NCBI GenBank assembly: GCA_932521035.1
Contig: OW051494.1
Coordinates: 4,884,001-4,948,000 of the forward strand
Reading direction: 5' to 3'
Length of the DNA stretch: 64,000 nucleotides
From: Oscheius dolichura
Taxonomy: Eukaryota > Nematoda > Chromadorea > Rhabditida > Rhabditidae
Shown: in pieces, positions 1 to 10,541 of the stretch
How the letters are laid out: every line of letters begins with the position of its first letter
Numbering within the stretch: the first letter of the stretch is position 1
Notes under the pieces: model-generated
What the model saw: the letters and a program-made list of their open reading frames with translations, nothing else
Told to the model about the DNA's origin: nothing
Databases searched by the model: none
Translations under genes and position numbers: made by a program

Positions 1-95
1 CTAATAATACCCCCGGGGGGTCTAATTTTCAATGGTCCTCTGAAAGGGGGGTCCTATTGGAGGGGGTACACAGCTCGCCGAGGCCAACACCTTAA

Positions 96-381
96 AGGGA
101 CAGTCTCGCATAGGTGCGAACGTACCCCATTTGGGGTACGATGAGATGGAGCAGATTTACTGCGATTTTCTAAAAATCATTTTCGCTCATTTTTTTCATA
201 ATTTCTTGCATTTCTTTATATCAAAATGATCAGCAGAAGCTAGCGAATCATATGCTTCAAAGAATAAAATACGAAAATACAAAATGATAAGTTTTCAATA
301 CAATTCAAATTGCCAAAAGGGGCGCCAAAGACAAATTCTACAGTAATTCGTGCCCAACCAAACTAGTGCGAGACTGTCCCT
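96..381. mobile_element. MITE with 15-bp perfect TIRs and TTAA target duplication
   Basis: The left end reads AGGGACAGTCTCGCA (96-110) and the right end (367-381) is its exact reverse complement. Both ends are flanked by TTAA (92-95 and 382-385). The 286-bp interior has no long ORF, so this is a non-autonomous element. TTAA duplication is typical of piggyBac-type transposases, but the family is inferred, since the TIR does not begin with the usual CCC. A related repeat at 57.44 kb, in opposite orientation, runs uninterrupted through the homologous site and so represents an empty site. An internal palindrome lies at 121-140. Confidence 0.8.
121..140. repeat. Perfect 8-bp stem palindrome inside the MITE
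   Basis: CGTACCCC and GGGGTACG flank an ATTT loop. It lies just inside the left TIR of the MITE and could form a hairpin. Function is unknown. Confidence 0.6.
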
Positions 382-800
382 TTAAAGGTCTAAAAATGCG
401 CGCAGTGCTCCAATGCCGTTTTTATGCATTTTATGTATTTCTGACCGTTTCTCGTGTCTTGCCGACCCCGAAATACTAAAATAAACGAAAAAATAGTCAA
501 ACACAGAAAAATTCGAAAGAAAACGTAAATGAGTGCATTTTGTTCCGGAATGACCCAAAAATAACTTTTTACCATGATATTCTTTCGTTGATAACTCAAA
601 ATGGTCCCCATAAAGTGGCTAATTGATTGCCGTAAACAAGAAAAAAATCGGATGTCACAGTTTTGAGAAAGAAATGCTTAAAGAATATCATGAAGTTCTC
701 GAAAGTGAAGAGTTGCAGAAAAACAGTGCGTAAACAGCAAACAGCCGGGCTTTTTGTTCTTCAAATTACGGTATCCAACTTTTCGACGTCTGGCGTTTTC

Positions 801-2100
801 ACGAACAGTCCGACAGGCCTGTCGGGCTTTCCATAAACATGCCATCTCGATTTTCTACTGTTTTCAATGATATTTCTTTGATTTTTTTTGTTGTTGCATG
901 TAGCTAGCGAGATGCTCTACATTTGCAAAAGAAGAGAAAAAATTTCATTGGAAACTTGTTTTGTTTAGTTCGATAGCGTGAATTCCAAAATGCGATTACG
1001 CAATTGCCACGCACAACCTTAGGAGGGGGTGGCATTATATTTCAGAAAATTTTTTCGAGACCGCCGGTCCAAAAAATGTGATTTTTTTCAATTTTTCTCT
1101 AATATTTTGATAAATTTTCAAAAAATTTTCTCCATTTTTTCACCTTTTTGGTTCCAAATTTTCTAAAATTTGAGAAGATTTCCCATTTTTGATCGGGATT
1201 CTATTACAGACATGTTTTATAGACCATTTTTAACGAGTATTCCACACAGTTGCACGCTGTTTTCTAGCTTTTACGTTATTCAAAAGCCAGTTACCATTGA
1301 GAAAACCAATTTCCCAGTGGAAACAGTGTATCGGAGACACGTCCTCCGCCTTGTAATCACAGAATAAACGTTGGAAAAGGATCGTAGTACTTATTCACGC
1401 GTCAATAAGGTCACCACATCATTGGAAACAGACGGGGGATCATCAACCTTGCCATAGTCCGTTTCCAACAGCTTATTCGTGAGCTTCAAGAGCTTTTCAA
1501 TAATAAAAATGGAAGAATCAGCAGTTGGAAACGGATAGTCCGAGGCAGCGGATCTATAGTCTGTAGACAGGGTACGCCATTTCATACCTATAACTGCAAT
1601 CAAATGTGTCACTCAAACATTTCGACCAAATGAGAGAGCTCTTCCAATTTTAAAGGACGGAATATTGCTGTTACAAACATTATATGCTATTCTAGCTACT
1701 CCATTTGCTGTACCACAGCGCCTATTAAACTGTTTTTGAGCGACATATAAAGAAAATCGCTTGAAAGTGGTCAAGACGCACTTTTCAATAGCTGAAATCA
1801 TTTTAAAATGACCCATCAGCTTTAAATTATCTAGAAAAGTGGTTGTCTGCAACAAAAACAACATAAAATTTGAATCCGAATCATTCTCAAAAAAAAGTAG
1901 GTAAGGGGTGGCCCTTTGATGAAAACTTTCTCCACCAATTTGTGCCCAGGAGAAGCTCTATTGTGATGGTTATGCCATGAAAATTATGCGTTTTGAGTGC
2001 TATAATAGAGAAAAGAAGCAAAAACGCGAAAAAAACGGCTCAAAATTAGCACATCTAAAAATTTGGCCGAAAAGGGGGTACTATTGGAGCTTTTACGGTA
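801..2100. other. Non-coding, AT-rich stretch; no supported gene
   Basis: This holds A/T runs (for example 1,040-1,160). Two adjacent minus-strand ORFs (1,391-1,612 and 1,613-1,864) abut but lie in different frames and match no family I recognise. They could be decayed coding sequence or chance. I see no RNA gene or promoter signature here. Confidence 0.4.
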
Positions 2101-2324
2101 TATAGTGAGCTGTCAAACGGGTTGACTTTCGGCTCCTGGGCAAACGGTCCAGTTACGAGAGCTGCTTCTTCTGCGCATGTTGAAAATGCTCCACCCATAA
2201 AAACGGTCTCACGAGGAACTTCGAAAAACAACATTACCTCGAGAGAAAACTGTTTAGAAGGAGAACACGCCGTTCAATACCGGCCAACAACCACCTCGCT
2301 CTTCAGTTACCAACGTGTACAATT

Positions 2325-2835
2325 TTATAGAGTAAGTTTTATAGGAGGGCGAATGTAATTCGTTCCCGCATGGGACGCTCTCCTCATGTTCAATGTGGAA
2401 GCTTCTCGAATTCTCTGATGTTCCCTTATCCAAACTTTTGTAGCTATGATTTCACTACAAGCGCAAGCCACGTGGATAATTATGAAAGTGAACCGACACT
2501 CTATCATTTTTCTTCACAACCTCTAACTATTTTGGGCGAAAATAGCTTGGGTGGGTATCCATACACCTTATCCTGTAATTTTAGGAACAGAAAATAGAAC
2601 ACCCATTTCTCATCAAACATCTTACGAGCTCCAGTCGGTATCTCAAATTGCTGGCGGTTATAAAAGCGGTGGAGCTCCACGCCCACCAATTACGATACCC
2701 CCTCAACAACCGACGGTTCAATATACACGCGGGCCACGCTCAAAGCGACGATCAGTTGGAACAAAACTCAAGATGCAACCAGACTATGAGATTTGCTTCA
2801 CGGATAGTGATTTTCCCCCGCTTGGATCTTTTTAG
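2325..2835 (+). CDS. Unidentified protein, 3' exons (5' end not resolved)
   Basis: Two well-behaved exons can be joined. The first runs from an acceptor near 2,325 to AGCTTGG before the donor GTGGGT at about 2,552. The second begins after TTTTAG at about 2,582 and runs to the stop at 2,835. The joined frame ends in a proline-, lysine- and arginine-rich tail closing with CFTDSDFPPLGSF. Short FPPLG/FPALG endings occur in several RNA-associated proteins, but that is only a resemblance. An earlier coding-like stretch (about 2,100-2,270) may be an upstream exon joined through a roughly 61-nt intron. The start codon was not found and no function is assigned. Confidence 0.4.
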
Positions 2836-3002
2836 GTCCTATGTTATCAATGTAAAAACCTTGAAGACCCCTATTTATGTTGTTTTAATCATGAATAATG
2901 AACACTATGAACGAGCAACATCTATAGAAATGAACGGCTGTAACACTTTATCAACCCAAGGGATAATAATCTAGCAAGTATACCGATGCAACAACGGACA
3001 GC

Positions 3003-3837
3003 CTAATGGTCATCAACCTTGTCGGCACGGCGAAGAACCTGAATAAAATATGTTGATAGCAGAAGCACAAAAATGCCCACCTTGTAATCCCTGAAGCGAT
3101 TTTCGATTTCTGGGGTCTCATTGAGACCAATGTTACAAGGATCGGGGATTCTATTCTCATAACGAAGATCGTAGAAATGCTGAGGAAAATATTCAGCAAA
3201 GTGTTGGCGGTCAAAGTGTTCCACAGGAGGAGCTTTGGCCCATTTCTCCTCGACCTAAAGAAATAATACAAAATTAACGAAAATTAAGCAGTACTTTTTT
3301 GGCTTGCTGCAAGCCATCAGAAACCTTTTGCTCGTGCAACTGTATACGATTATTGTTGAATAGAGTCCATTCTTCAACTTCCTAAAGTTGTATGTGATAA
3401 TATAAAAGGTGTACAAAAACCTTCAGATATTCTGCAGGGACCTCACCATATGGAATTTTAATCGACTCATATTGTTTTTGAAGAGCATCTATAACTGCGG
3501 CGTGAGAAGGCATAGCTTTCTTGAGAGCACCAAAATCAATCTATACATAAAATACAAAATGGCGTAAAACCGGAACCTTGGGGAGATCCGAAGGAAGCTG
3601 GGAGACAGCGCTCGAAAACGTGCCGCTTTGGCCCTTCAGGCGTGAAAGTTCGGCAGCATGTTCAGGAATGAGCTTTTCACCTGCAAACCACATTCAAACT
3701 ATTGAAATAGTGATATAAATTCAAAGATTACTGTTTATATATATATATGGCTATTATATATATATGGCTATTATATACTCACCAAGTTTGGCCCAGTTTA
3801 CAACGGAGTTGGCTACCCTCTTCGCTGCTTGAGCCAT
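3003..3837 (-). CDS. atp-5: Mitochondrial ATP synthase subunit d
   Basis: This is the peripheral-stalk subunit d of F1Fo ATP synthase, on the matrix side of the inner membrane. The first exon reads MAQAAKRVANSVVNWAKLG, the typical nematode N-terminus. Later exons give the conserved PSHAAVIDALQKQYES and IPYGEVPAEYLKEVEEW segments and VEHFDRQHFAEYFPQHFYDL near the C-terminus. At least five exons are separated by short introns. The last intron (about 42 nt) is a multiple of three and open, so its removal rests on good GT/AG signals and family length. The gene is divergent from cyclin K, 279 bp away. Confidence 0.93.
3738..3781. repeat. AT dinucleotide tract with duplicated unit
   Basis: A (TA)n tract is interrupted by GGCTATTA, and the unit is repeated once. 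It lies inside an intron of the subunit d gene. This is simple low-complexity DNA. Confidence 0.75.
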
Positions 3838-4116
3838 CCTAAAATAAATAATTGTTTCCAACTGTGCACATCAATAAACAATCAAAAGAGTATTCTCTTG
3901 AGAAGGTAAGTTCTTATATATTGTGCTCGATATATTATGTGCACCGTTTGAAACAAGTAAAGAAGGGGTAACTTATGCGAGAACGGGCTATGGGCGGTCC
4001 AGACGTTTCCTCGACTGCGTATAAATGGCGCTGCGGACACATTTTGTACACGCAAACGACATAATTCTATATCTCTTTCTTGCATACAACGTTTCCCATA
4101 CCACCGCCGTTGTTAC
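3838..4116. promoter_or_regulatory. Divergent promoter region, atp-5 / cyclin K
   Basis: 279 bp separate the two opposed start codons, so both promoters must lie here or overlap the genes. It contains a GC-box-like GGGCGG (around 3,991) in otherwise AT-rich DNA. No TATA element in a clear position was seen. Confidence 0.5.
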
Positions 4117-5332
4117 ATGGACAGTTCGAGGGAAATGAATCACAGCCCGGGTACAGATTTATGGCTGTTTATCCCCGAAGAGCTACAGGTAACTTGATCT
4201 ACTCAACCTCGACAACTTCTTTTTACTTTATAAAAATAGATTCAATAACTTCTTTTATAACTTCGCATAATTTGATTTCATTTTTAATTCAGGCTACCCC
4301 GTCTATAGTCCAAGGATGCACGCAAAAACAAGAATGCTCGTGGCGTATTGCAGGAGTAAAAATTATAATGGCCGTTGGCCCACAACTTAAACTGTAAGTT
4401 CCGATATCCACTTAGAAATTTCATTAAAACAGAAAAGCGCAACCGACTTTGGCAACTGCTGCGGTATTTTTTCATAGATTTTACATGTTTCACAGTTTTC
4501 AAGAATACAAGTACGAGGTGGAACAGCTTTTTATTATTTAATTCTTCATTTTCAGTTTGTGGCACTTAGCGCCCTTTTTTTAGCTGGCAAAGTAGAAGAC
4601 ACTCCAAAAAAAATTAATAATATTGTGGCGGAAGCCATAACACTCGATACTTTTAAACATTTCGCACCAGGATTTGTACATGTAAGTTTGACTTTTACTA
4701 ACTGCCACTTTTATGCGTAAATTAGGACCAAGTAATGGGCATTGAACGAGTTTTGCTACCTACATTAAAATTTGATTTACATGTGGATCATCCATATAAA
4801 TATCTACTTGAATATTTAAAAGAGTTAAATATAAGTGGAGAACAAGTACGTTTGCTAAAATATTTACGAAAGTCTTTTCTATAGGGGCAACAGTTTGCTC
4901 AAATGGCCTGGACTTTTGTGAACGATTCGGTGTACACTACGTTATGTCTAGAATGGGAACCACAGGTACAAAAAACAAGAAGTTCTATTATTTTTTTAGG
5001 TAATAGCCATTGTAATGGTACATCTGACTTATGAATACAAAAAAATGAAGCCAGTGAACCTCGGCTGGTACCATAAACACGTGACAGTTCTTTCTAAGGA
5101 AATACTGGATGCTATTTGTCATAAGGTATGTAACTGATTTATACTGCTTCAGCCTGTTATTGCAACAAGCAGGCCATCTGTTTATCGAATATATAAATTC
5201 GTAGCGTTGTCGTAATCATGGTTAATCACTCAAACATCGATACAAAATCCTACCAAACTTCTTGATCATTGACTTGACAATCATTTTTAGGTTCTGGACT
5301 TCTACATCGAAGTCAAACACGTCGCTACATAA
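4117..5332 (+). CDS. ccnk-1: Cyclin K (CDK12/13 partner, transcription elongation)
   Basis: Cyclin K activates CDK12/CDK13 to phosphorylate the RNA polymerase II C-terminal domain. The start ATG (4,117) gives [12 protein letters not shown], then the W..IPEEL entry to the cyclin fold. The first cyclin box includes [19 protein letters not shown] and the hallmark [16 protein letters not shown], followed by [13 protein letters not shown]. The second box begins [20 protein letters not shown]. Introns are 38-45 nt, except the first (104 nt). The CDS ends [13 protein letters not shown] at 5,332, matching where cyclin K's cyclin fold ends. The long Pro-rich tail of vertebrate cyclin K is absent. Another open frame (about 5,299-5,471) might provide an alternative C-terminus. 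Cyclin T or L are less likely by sequence. Confidence 0.9.
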
Positions 5333-5468
5333 CCGTGCCGATGAAACACTTGTATGATATTGTAAACATGGATAGCATTTTCGAAAACCTGAAGATCTCA
5401 TGTGAACGTTTGGTTAAGATAAATCCAGATTCGCAAACACTTTATCAACGATTGCCAGTTAGTTTGCC

Positions 5469-6236
5469 CTAGTAGAACCTGATGACACGCAAACGGGGAA
5501 AACAGTGCTTCAGCAGTTTGGTGATCATCGTCCTTTTTTTATTCATTCTTCCTCGAGTTTCGGTATTCGGCAAGGTACCATCGACATCTTCATATATCGT
5601 AAAGGTCCTATCACTTAACGTAATGACCTCGAGATGTGGAAGCACTACTCCAGCATTGTGTAAATCGTCGCTGTTCAGATAGCAGCCCTCCAGACGCAAC
5701 TTCAAGACATTCTCGAAAATGTTTGCCATCACGGGTCCATGCTTATCGTGTACAATGGTCTCGAAAAGCGCCCAGTTAATCGACTTTACACCACGTAGAT
5801 CCAGTTCACGAATTGTACTTTTTTGCAACCAAGCAAAAAGGTCGACAAGCTCGCGTCTGAGAGAGAACATACTGTCAAAACGGCTACAATCCTGAGCGAT
5901 CGGAAATAGTGCTTTCAGGGCTGTTGGACACAAATTCAGGCGCCTTTGGGCTCGCCAAAAATGCAGCACAGTTTCTTTTCCTTCGGGGCAAGTTTCCCAG
6001 AGAATCTTTTGATTAGTTAGGTCTAGATAAGAACAGATCTGGAAAATAATGATTTTAACCAAACTAAAAAATACCTGGACGCGAATCATAAAAGGGATAT
6101 TGAGGAACGTCATACGATAAGCAATGTCACCAGTAGATTTCTTGTGCGGTGGTTCGTCACAAAGAAGCGTGGGATTTATGCTTCGTTTCCTTCCACATTT
6201 AGTCACAAGCTGTCTGACAGTTTCGGAACTGCTCAT
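5469..6236 (-). CDS. F-box / leucine-rich-repeat-like protein
   Basis: The start is taken at the ATG of MSSSETVRQLVTKCG, because the longer frame upstream has no ATG. A lysine/arginine-rich N-terminus leads to an F-box-like segment: MTFLNIPFMIRVQ joins ICSYLDLTNQKILWETC across an intron of about 35 nt. The rest has leucine-spaced repeats such as STIRELDLRGVKSINW and VLKLRLEGCYLNSDDL. F-box proteins usually recruit substrates to SCF ubiquitin ligases, and that role is inferred here. The substrate is unknown. The stop lies at the edge of an open frame downstream of cyclin K on the other strand. Confidence 0.7.
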   Translation of the reverse strand: MSSSETVRQLVTKCGRKRSINPTLLCDEPPHKKSTGDIAYRMTFLNIPFMIRVQVFFSLVKIIIFQICSYLDLTNQKILWETCPEGKETVLHFWRAQRRLNLCPTALKALFPIAQDCSRFDSMFSLRRELVDLFAWLQKSTIRELDLRGVKSINWALFETIVHDKHGPVMANIFENVLKLRLEGCYLNSDDLHNAGVVLPHLEVITLSDRTFTIYEDVDGTLPNTETRGRMNKKRTMITKLLKHCFPRLRVIRFY

Positions 6237-6815
6237 TGCGAGTAACCACCCGACCACCAGGGCCGAATGCTAGTCGAATGAGTTTTAGTTAACTGACAAC
6301 TAATGGTAATATTACAACTCGTCCTGGCATGTCATTCTCATTGTCGGAACGGAAGTGAAAATATAAAATGAACCATTTGAACCTCTTCCAAACTACATCG
6401 ACTATGAAACATTTTATAATAGAGAACGATGGTATCTGTGGGAAGCTAGACAATCAAGCGCTTTATAGATTTACCCATTCGCTTCTCTATAATGTACACA
6501 TAGCAAAGCGCTAGTCTCCTATTTGTAGGGGGGTATTCCTATTGTGTTTCTTTTTTGACGGTCATATTTCTTATCTTGTAGTCTTTGTGTTATTTCTACG
6601 GTGATGATGTCTCACCCATGAGTAGTCTTGACGGACTTGTTGAAGTGAGAGAGCTATAAAAGTACTGTGAGCATTAAATAATACGCAAGCACGGATTCGC
6701 TTCGCATCTACACATCTTTCCGATTAATTATATTTTCTATTAGAAAAGATACGCTCCTCTATATACATATCTTGTTTAGATTTATAAAACATATTTCAGG
6801 ATAGGAACTGTAGCT
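6237..6815. promoter_or_regulatory. Divergent intergenic region, F-box gene / CoREST gene
   Basis: 579 bp of AT-rich DNA lie between opposed starts. An ATATTTCAG acceptor ends at 6,799, 16 nt before the CoREST ATG, and looks like a trans-splice site. No other element can be named. Confidence 0.5.
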
Positions 6816-8982
6816 ATGAATTCGGAAGAATATGATACCAAACTTGGTTCTTCTACATCGGTATTTCTTTTTATATAATCTCTAGCGTAATTTAGAATGA
6901 TGCATCTACAGCAAATATTGCGTTGGAAACATCCGAATTCAGAGTAAATAATTGCAGCAATAAGTAATCAACGCGTTCCAGACCAAAATAGATGGAAGAA
7001 ATGCAGTCAAAGGACCATATACGAGGGCCGCAAGACGGATGAAAAGCTGTAAACACAACGGCGATATAATTGAAGAAGACCTCGTTGAACTGAAAGAAGT
7101 AATAAAACCGAAGCGAGGTAATTAACGATGATAACCTTATACCCTTTTATAGCAACTGCTATGTCTAATGCAAGCGACCAAAGAGGCATTCAAATAGGAA
7201 AAATGTTTCAAGCAGCGCCTGTTGAACTTCTTGATAAGAATTGCATAAAACAAGATGCAGATAGAGATGTTGTAAGTGTTATGATGTTGTCGTTTACCTA
7301 GTATTCCTCCAGCCCCTTTGGATTGGTAACAGGGAAAAGGTGGATGAACAAACACTTGACAAATACATTGATGAAGCTGTTGGTGTTTACCGTCTTTCAT
7401 TAGACAAGGTAGGAGCTTAGTTACAAAAACACCAAGAAAGCTTTAGGCGTTGTTAGTATTATTTGCTGCAGATTATGATTTGTGCAAAGCTAAGAACGAA
7501 GTGGTATCAAGGGAAGTGGTCCAGGAAAAGTGGAATGAAGATGACAAAATTATCTTCCGTGCAATTTTACAACAACATGGGAAAAATTTTAGCAAAGTTC
7601 GCGAAATTGTACTTTTTTTTCATTCATTACATTAAAATCATCCTTTTAGATGCCTTATCGTTCAATTGCAAACATAATACAGTTCTATTATCATGTTAAA
7701 AAGCGCTGGAGAAATACCACTAACCCGCCTAAACCAGAAGGTTTAGAGCTTGCTAATGGAGGCAGCGAGTATGTATTTTACCTCTAATTTTATTCATCTT
7801 TATATTTTTAATGTGGCTTCATAGATTCTGGGAATGCATGTTAAACCATATTTTCAGCACATCAAGTACTGTAGACGAAGACGAGGATACATCTAAAGTG
7901 CCCTTTCTTAAAATGTGAGGCTACAATGTTTAGGACACACCGATTTTAGGTTGGAAAATTTACCTCCAGTGGAGGAATTAGTGGCACAGAGTATGGATGG
8001 AATTTGCGAAAACTGTGCTCAACTATCAAGGCATATCCAATTGATGGATACAAGAAATGTGAAGTATTATACTGGAGCTACAGAAAAGGAGTTAAGAATG
8101 TGTCTTCTTTGCCGCCAGTATCTTCTGTATATTTGACAGCGATAACTTATAAGACAACTATTTTAGGAAACATGGAGACCTTCGTTCTACAGATCTGATA
8201 ACTACATTAAGAAATAAACTTACAGCTAACAAGGACATCGGGATTGGTTAGAAATGCTTCCTTCTGTAATTATATTATCTAGACTGGATAAAAATTTTGG
8301 ACGATTTTAAAGAACATTCTGTTATTGTGAACAAGCCTAGACAGATGGTTACTGGATGCAGAAACACTGTTCACGCCACAGAAAAGCCAACACGAATGCT
8401 TCATTTAATACACACGTATAGAATGGAAATTCATTGAATCCTTGTCAATTTCTAGAAAGCTCAATGAGGTTGTGGCTCTGAAAAAGGCTAGTTGTCTCAG
8501 GATGGAGTCGCTTCTGGAGAAAGAATATGCGCAGTTTCCTGTATGTGACAATATCAGGTTACGTTTGCAAATGTTTAATTAATCGTTTTAATTGCAGACA
8601 ACGCGTTAAAGACTTTAAAATCAGACCCAAAACAGGGCGCCGTAAAGACGATTGGACGGAGGATGAGAAATACTTTGCGATTTATGGTATATATGATATT
8701 ATCGAACAAACTAGAATTTAGCGATATGGCGTTATAACACTGACTGGGATGCTATAATGGATGTCGTACCTACTAAGACTCGACAGCAACTCGTTGATTT
8801 TTATGAAAAGCATAAAATGCTTATAGAAAAGGTATATCTGCTTGCAGTTACTTATTTTTGCAGAATATTCCATCACAACTTGAAAAAGAAACAATAGATG
8901 CCCAAATACCTAAGTTCAAGATATCTTTTGAACAGGGTAATTATACGGTATTCTTTTGATATACTATATTCCAGTATCATAA
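6816..8982 (+). CDS. rcor: CoREST/RCOR-type corepressor (ELM2-SANT-SANT)
   Basis: RCOR proteins scaffold LSD1 and HDAC1/2 in nuclear corepressor complexes. An N-terminal region is followed by an ELM2 segment (IQIGKMFQAAPVELLDKN and, in the next exons, VDEQTLDKYIDEAVGVY). The first SANT domain has WNEDDKIIFRAILQQHGKNF and MPYRSIANIIQFYYHVKKRW. A Cys-X2-Cys ... Cys-X2-Cys segment (CENCAQL ... CLLCRQYL) resembles a GATA-type finger as in MTA/RERE proteins. A coiled linker and a second SANT domain (DDWTEDEKYFAIYGI, then PTKTRQQLVDFYEKHK) follow, as in RCOR. The CDS ends in a tiny exon after the last 38-nt intron. The GATA-like insert is unusual for RCOR. Some splice choices in the ELM2 part are uncertain. 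Confidence 0.82.
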
Positions 8983-9089
8983 TACTTGATGGGAATTCCT
9001 GTTCAACAGAATTTCATATTACGTTCGATGTACAAGATAAACTGCAACATATTTGTTTATAATAATGTTTACAAAGTGATAGTCTATAA

Positions 9090-10467
9090 TTATGCCACTG
9101 TATAAACTTTTGGCTTGACGAGATATCTATGCGACCTTTTATGCAATGAACCTCGGGAAAACTTATGTCTATAATAAGCGTGGAACTTTTTAAAAATGAT
9201 AACTAACCGTAAACGCTTAGTATAACTTTTCCCAACCGCACTTTCGACTTCATTTTTATATTTCAAAGCTACTTCCACTATATTGAGCGGATCTTCTGCA
9301 GAGATAGCCTGGAGGGAGCAATCGGTCCTAAAAAAATAATTTCAAAAAGTTTAGACGGTTACCGTGGATCACACATCATCTGTAACTTGTAGTTTTCCCT
9401 ATGAAAATCGTGTAATGGTAATGTATAACCTTCACCTCCGAAGAAAAATAAGCTAGTATCACCGTTATTAAAGGCTAGGGAAAAAGAATACCGATCAGCC
9501 GTTAATCCCCAGAGCCTTAAGAGGCCTTCTCTAGCAGCCATGTCAACTGCAATCGCGACGGATTCTCCTGCACTCTGACCAACAACCTCCTGCTTATCTT
9601 TGTAAATACCGACAACATAAACCGGCTGCGCGCTAACCTCACCTATAGAGCGTAATAACCTGGGTTCGACCTGTAATAAAAAATGCTTTAAATAAAATTA
9701 ATGGAAACAACCTCGTGCGCTCCATTTTTCTTCAAAATATCACATAAAACAGCTAGTGGGTCATTAAGCGGGAAGACTTCCACAAAATCAACATCAATAA
9801 GTTGAGGAATAATAAAATCCATGACGAATTTATATAGATGATCCGTGCTCATAACTGCCGCTAATGATAACAAGCTATTTGATATTGTTTGATGAGATGG
9901 TGGATGCTCAGCAGTTCTCACCAGTGATTCCAGCCCTTGAAAATGTATAATGAATATAAACGTAGTATACATACCCAAATGCATTCCAATGTTTGACAAT
10001 ACAGTTTCTGATGTGATTTGGTTAACCACAGCCTCAATTAGTTCTTCCGGAGCTTTTGGCATATTGGCGCGTAAAAACGGCCGAAGAGCATACAGTATAT
10101 TCGTCTTTCCTAAAATCTGTAATCAACCAATGACCGCAACAAACCTCTCTGTACAAGTTCGCTATTATCGTTTAAAAAGGATTTTTTATCTATGTCAGCT
10201 GCTTCATGATCGGCACGATTTTTATACGAAGAGGACGTCAACGCCTGAAGTATATCGTAGCAAAGCAGATGAATAAACAATCAACCTTAATAACATCAGC
10301 TTTATCCACGGTAGCAGCACCAATTCTGTTAGTAAAAGCGGCGATTTCTGCAGAGTAGTTCCTGTAATATGTTTGTTAAGTATTCATGTGCACTTGTAGG
10401 CGTTGCTTGGGGTTTTAGCAAGGTCAGACCGGGAAACTACGCGGCAAAAAATTAAACCTTTATTCAT
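9090..10467 (-). CDS. mrpl-44: Mitochondrial large ribosomal subunit protein mL44
   Basis: mL44 is a mitoribosome protein with a degenerate RNase III fold and a double-stranded RNA-binding domain. The start MNKGLIFCRVVSRSDLAK looks like a mitochondrial targeting peptide. The next exon, NYSAEIAAFTNRIGAATVDK, starts the RNase III-like part. VMDFIIPQLIDVDFVEVFPL, then NDPLAVLCDILKKNGAHEV, match the mL44 linker, and MAAREGLLRLWGL the dsRBD helix. The last intron (39 nt) is in frame and open, so the C-terminus (to 9,090) could vary slightly. The gene starts only 74 bp downstream of the MCCC2 stop on the same strand, a likely operon of two mitochondrial genes. Confidence 0.85.
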
Positions 10468-10541
10468 AAACGTTGTCCACGATATGTATAATTTAATGAG
10501 ACAATCTTTTAAGCCTAAAATACTCTAGAAAACGACGTTAG

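Larger units (their letters stand above)
60..800 (-). repeat. Dispersed repeat, copy A (interrupted by the MITE)
   Basis: The reverse complement of this stretch aligns by eye, with substitutions and small gaps, to 56,990-57,470. The best-conserved blocks are around the sequence TCTCAAAACTGTGACATCC, the stretch at 520-610, and the terminal motif CCTCGGCGAG (74-83, reverse strand). A short ORF at 390-611 on the minus strand falls in the repeat and shares a translated stretch with the other copy, but no recognisable protein family is visible. The outer limits are uncertain. Confidence 0.65.

Noticed and set aside
1391-1864. Two abutting minus-strand ORFs that might be a transposase or gene remnant
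   Set aside because: They lie in different frames, show no recognisable motif and no good splice sites linking them.
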